A stretch of 51,143 nucleotides of DNA from Oscillospiraceae bacterium (GTDB taxonomy: Bacteria > Bacillota > Clostridia > Oscillospirales > CAG-272), in assembly GCA_015064555.1 (NCBI GenBank), contig SVRZ01000016.1:1-51143 (forward strand), written 5' to 3'. Position 1 is the stretch's first letter. Each line of letters starts with the position of its first letter. The position numbers and the translations under genes were made by a program. This document shows, in pieces, positions 49,382-51,143 of this stretch. The notes beneath the pieces are model-generated. The model did not search any database. It worked only from the letters and a program-made list of their open reading frames with translations, and had not been told where the DNA came from.

Positions 49382-49873
49382 ATGAAAAAAACGCTCGCCC
49401 TTATATTGTTTGCCGCTACGCTAATCCTTGCTCTCACAGGATGCATGCAGATCTTGGGATATTCCGAGATAAAATACGAATTTTATCAGGATACCGATAC
49501 GATTGAATCCATAGAGCTTATCAAAATGACCAACTCAGATTACGATTTTGATGACAACGGCAAAGAAATAATCACTGTATACGAATTTGAAATCTTAACC
49601 CAAGTAACCGATACAAAACAGTTTTTATCCGATTTTGAATCACTTATGTGTTTCACAATGAAGAAAATTGTTGATCTTTACCCGGAAAGTGACGAATATG
49701 CTGTAAAAATCAACTATACTAACGAAACCGCAGAAATTATCGGTGCCTACGGACAGGTATTCATCGTAAACGATACATATATTATATCCGACAAGGCTCA
49801 GCACTTTCTTGAAGATGAATTTAATGGGCTTGTTGAGATGTACCTCGCATCAAATAACTATTTTGAAATTTAA
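49382..49873 (+). CDS. Putative lipoprotein
   Basis: 163 residues with a lipoprotein signal: MKKTLALILFAATLILALTG then Cys (lipobox LTGC). The mature part is acidic with a likely mixed fold; no family is recognised. AAGGAG lies 6 nt before the ATG; a GTG 6 nt upstream overlaps that site and is not preferred. It probably shares the transcript with the DUF1508 gene. Confidence 0.8.
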   Translation: MKKTLALILFAATLILALTGCMQILGYSEIKYEFYQDTDTIESIELIKMTNSDYDFDDNGKEIITVYEFEILTQVTDTKQFLSDFESLMCFTMKKIVDLYPESDEYAVKINYTNETAEIIGAYGQVFIVNDTYIISDKAQHFLEDEFNGLVEMYLASNNYFEI

Positions 49874-49941
49874 GGCTTTGAACCATTGTTACCGCACCGC
49901 AAAAGCAAGCACGATAATTACCTTTAAACCATAGTCACCAT

Positions 49942-49989
49942 AAATACGTCCGGCTCAAATGCAAAAACGCATTTGGGTCGGACGTATTT
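49942..49989 (+). terminator. Terminator after the lipoprotein gene
   Basis: A 21-bp stem (two wobbles): AAATACGTCCGGCTCAAATG and its partner, with a six-base A-rich loop, ending in TATTT. Symmetry suggests it works on both strands. From here to the first tandem repeat (50080) nothing else was found. Confidence 0.85.
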
Positions 49990-50382
49990 ATATTCATTGT
50001 TCATATGCTACCTATTGTCTTATCCTACCGAAGCGATTTGCTGTTCTAAAATAAACACCAAATTTTAATAAAGAAAAAAGGCTTCGCTACAGCACAAACC
50101 CACAAATTCAAACTCTCACCGAAGTGAGTATATTAAACACCTTAATAATAATAAGATGTAATTTGAGCTAAAATGCTCATTAAAAACCGAACAAACTATA
50201 CGAAACGAAGCTCAATCTGTTTTACTGAACTCTATTGAATACTAGCAATAGCAGTTCTCTGCCCTCGGTCAATGGTTCGCGCTTCGGATTTTGAGAAGAT
50301 TTTTCAGATTTCGCCCCGAAGACGTATGAAGATACGTCGAGTAGGAGAAATCGGGAAAAGATTCCAAAAGACGATGTGCGAA

Positions 50383-50455
50383 AGTATCGCTCAACTGAAT
50401 ACATTACGCATACTTACCTGCGATCTATCAAGGTCTAGATTGGAAGCAGTTTGTT
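50383..50455 (-). pseudogene. Decayed 23S rRNA 3'-end copy (unit 1)
   Basis: On the minus strand it reads like the last helices of 23S (TTGATAGATCGCAGGTAAG, ATGTATTCAGTTGAGCGAT), with changes and a missing base run compared with the real end at 51 kb. The outermost piece (CTCGGTCAAT) lies beyond a 109-bp insertion. Confidence 0.75.
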
Positions 50456-50778
50456 TGTAATATGAAAATAAACAAAAAGGCTTCGCTATTGCGAAACCCA
50501 CAAATTCAAACTCTCACCGAAGTGAGTATATTAAACACCTTAATAATAATAAGATGTAATTTGAGCTAAAATGCTCATTAAAAACCGAATAACCTAAGAA
50601 ACGAAGCTCAATCTATCTTGCTGAACCTCTATTGAATACTAGCAATAGCAGTTCCCTGACCTCGGTCAATGGTTCGCGCCTCGGATTTTGAGAAGATTTT
50701 TCGGATTTTGACCCGAAGACGTATGAAGATACGTCAAGTGGGAGAAATCGGGAAAAGATTCCGAAATATAAACGCGAA

Positions 50779-50845
50779 AGTATCGCTCAACCGAATACAT
50801 TACTTACACTTACCTGCGACCTATCAAGCTCCTGATTTGGGAGTT
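50779..50845 (-). pseudogene. Decayed 23S rRNA 3'-end copy (unit 2)
   Basis: Minus strand CTTGATAGGTCGCAGGTAAG and ATGTATTCGGTTGAGCGAT, again broken by a 108-bp insertion before CTCGGTCAAT. Sequence next to it differs from unit 1 (CTCCCAAATCAGGAG). Confidence 0.75.
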
Positions 50846-51042
50846 TTTTCTTTAAAGAAACAAAAAAGGCTTCGCTATTGCGAAACCCACAAATCCAAAC
50901 TCTCACCGAAGTGAGTATATTAAGCATCTAACATAAAGTCAGATGTAATTTGAGCTAAAATGCTCATTAAAAACCGAACAAACCATACGAAACGAAGCTC
51001 AATCTGTTTTACTGAACTCTATTGAATAAGCAATAGCAGTTC

Positions 51043-51143
51043 AAGCCCTCGGTCAATTAGTATCGCTCAACTGAATACATTACTGCACTTACATCTGCGA
51101 CCTATCAAACTCCTAGTCTAGAAGCGACCTTACTCGTTTAAAA
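51043..51143 (-). rRNA. rrl: 23S rRNA, 3' end only
   Basis: Read on the minus strand, the last 101 bases hold the known end of 23S: ACGAGTAAGGTC, TAGACTA in a closing helix, GTTTGATAGGTCGCAGATG, TAAGTGCAGTAATG and GATACTAATTGACCGAGGG. The gene continues past the window. The exact 3' end is estimated from the family's GGGCTTGA. No 5S rRNA or tRNA was found in the 1.1 kb downstream. Confidence 0.92.

Larger units (their letters stand above)
50080..51143. repeat. Three tandem repeats carrying 23S rRNA 3' ends
   Basis: Units begin at GGCTTCGCTA: 50080, 50479 and 50868 (399, 389 and at least 276 bp). All share CTCTCACCGAAGTGAG, AAGATGTAATTTGAGC and GAAACGAAGCTC, then a piece equal to the 3' end of 23S rRNA (minus strand). 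Units 1 and 2 carry a 108-109-bp insertion in that piece (50274-50382 and 50671-50778). No ORF here looks real. Confidence 0.9.

Noticed and set aside
49990-50260. 5S rRNA after 23S
   Set aside because: None of the conserved 5S segments is visible on either strand.
50222-50914. Short ORFs of 60-81 codons in the terminal repeats
   Set aside because: They are frames within decayed rRNA tails and spacer, without ribosome binding sites.

Overview
This window reads as a chromosomal segment of a spore-forming, anaerobic Clostridia-type Firmicute, probably from a gut. The reasons are Bacillus/Clostridium gene order (infC-rpmI-rplT; scpA-scpB-DUF2953-ytfJ-dacF; miaB-ymcA-mutS-mutL), sporulation-associated genes (GerW/YtfJ, DacF-like, TepA-like ClpP), a glycyl radical enzyme, the GGGtGRT/NifU-like pair, and strong AGGAGG-type ribosome binding sites. 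No species is claimed.

Layout. 1-4.9 kb, minus strand: truncated topA, dprA, a TrmH/SpoU methyltransferase, then rplT-rpmI-infC behind a TTGACA/TACAAT promoter, an L20-type leader and an AUU start codon. 5-13.4 kb, plus strand: lon, engB, an M50 protease, scpA, scpB, DUF2953, ytfJ, dacF-like, rluB and a small GNAT-like gene. A bidirectional terminator follows. 13.5-25 kb, minus strand: nucleoside hydrolase, tgt, mutL, mutS, ymcA-like, miaB, dxs and an AraC regulator. 25.2-30 kb, plus strand: an AraC-adjacent operon of two TIM-barrel sugar isomerases/epimerases, two Gfo/Idh/MocA oxidoreductases and an SDR, which looks like oxidoreductive sugar catabolism.

30-44.6 kb is accessory DNA. It holds an orphan coiled-coil protein, a lipase-3 protein, two alpha/beta hydrolases, a glycyl radical enzyme without its activase, a membrane LRR protein with a SIR2-like partner between 190-bp direct repeats, a small membrane peptide divergent from an XRE regulator, a recombinase HTH remnant, and a four-helix-bundle gene among arrays of short variable hairpins spaced by CTTGAAATG. 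44.6-50 kb holds the GGGtGRT and NifU-like pair, an SGNH hydrolase, pduL, a ClpP-like protease, a DUF1508 protein with a basic tail, and a lipoprotein. The window ends in the 3' end of a 23S rRNA gene on the minus strand. Two decayed copies of that 3' end lie in tandem repeats where a 5S gene would usually be.

The strongest candidate for something undescribed is a pair of related structured RNAs, about 190-205 nt, at 31.26-31.45 kb (minus) and 38.88-39.09 kb (plus). Each starts at the predicted +1 of its own promoter and folds into three stacked helices of different sequence. The apical loop of each pairs with a downstream GCGTTTTT strand (a pseudoknot), and each ends in an intrinsic terminator 25-40 nt before an accessory gene. 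The two downstream genes are unrelated: an orphan coiled-coil protein, and the membrane LRR/SIR2-like pair. The second candidate is the hairpin-array element around the four-helix-bundle gene.
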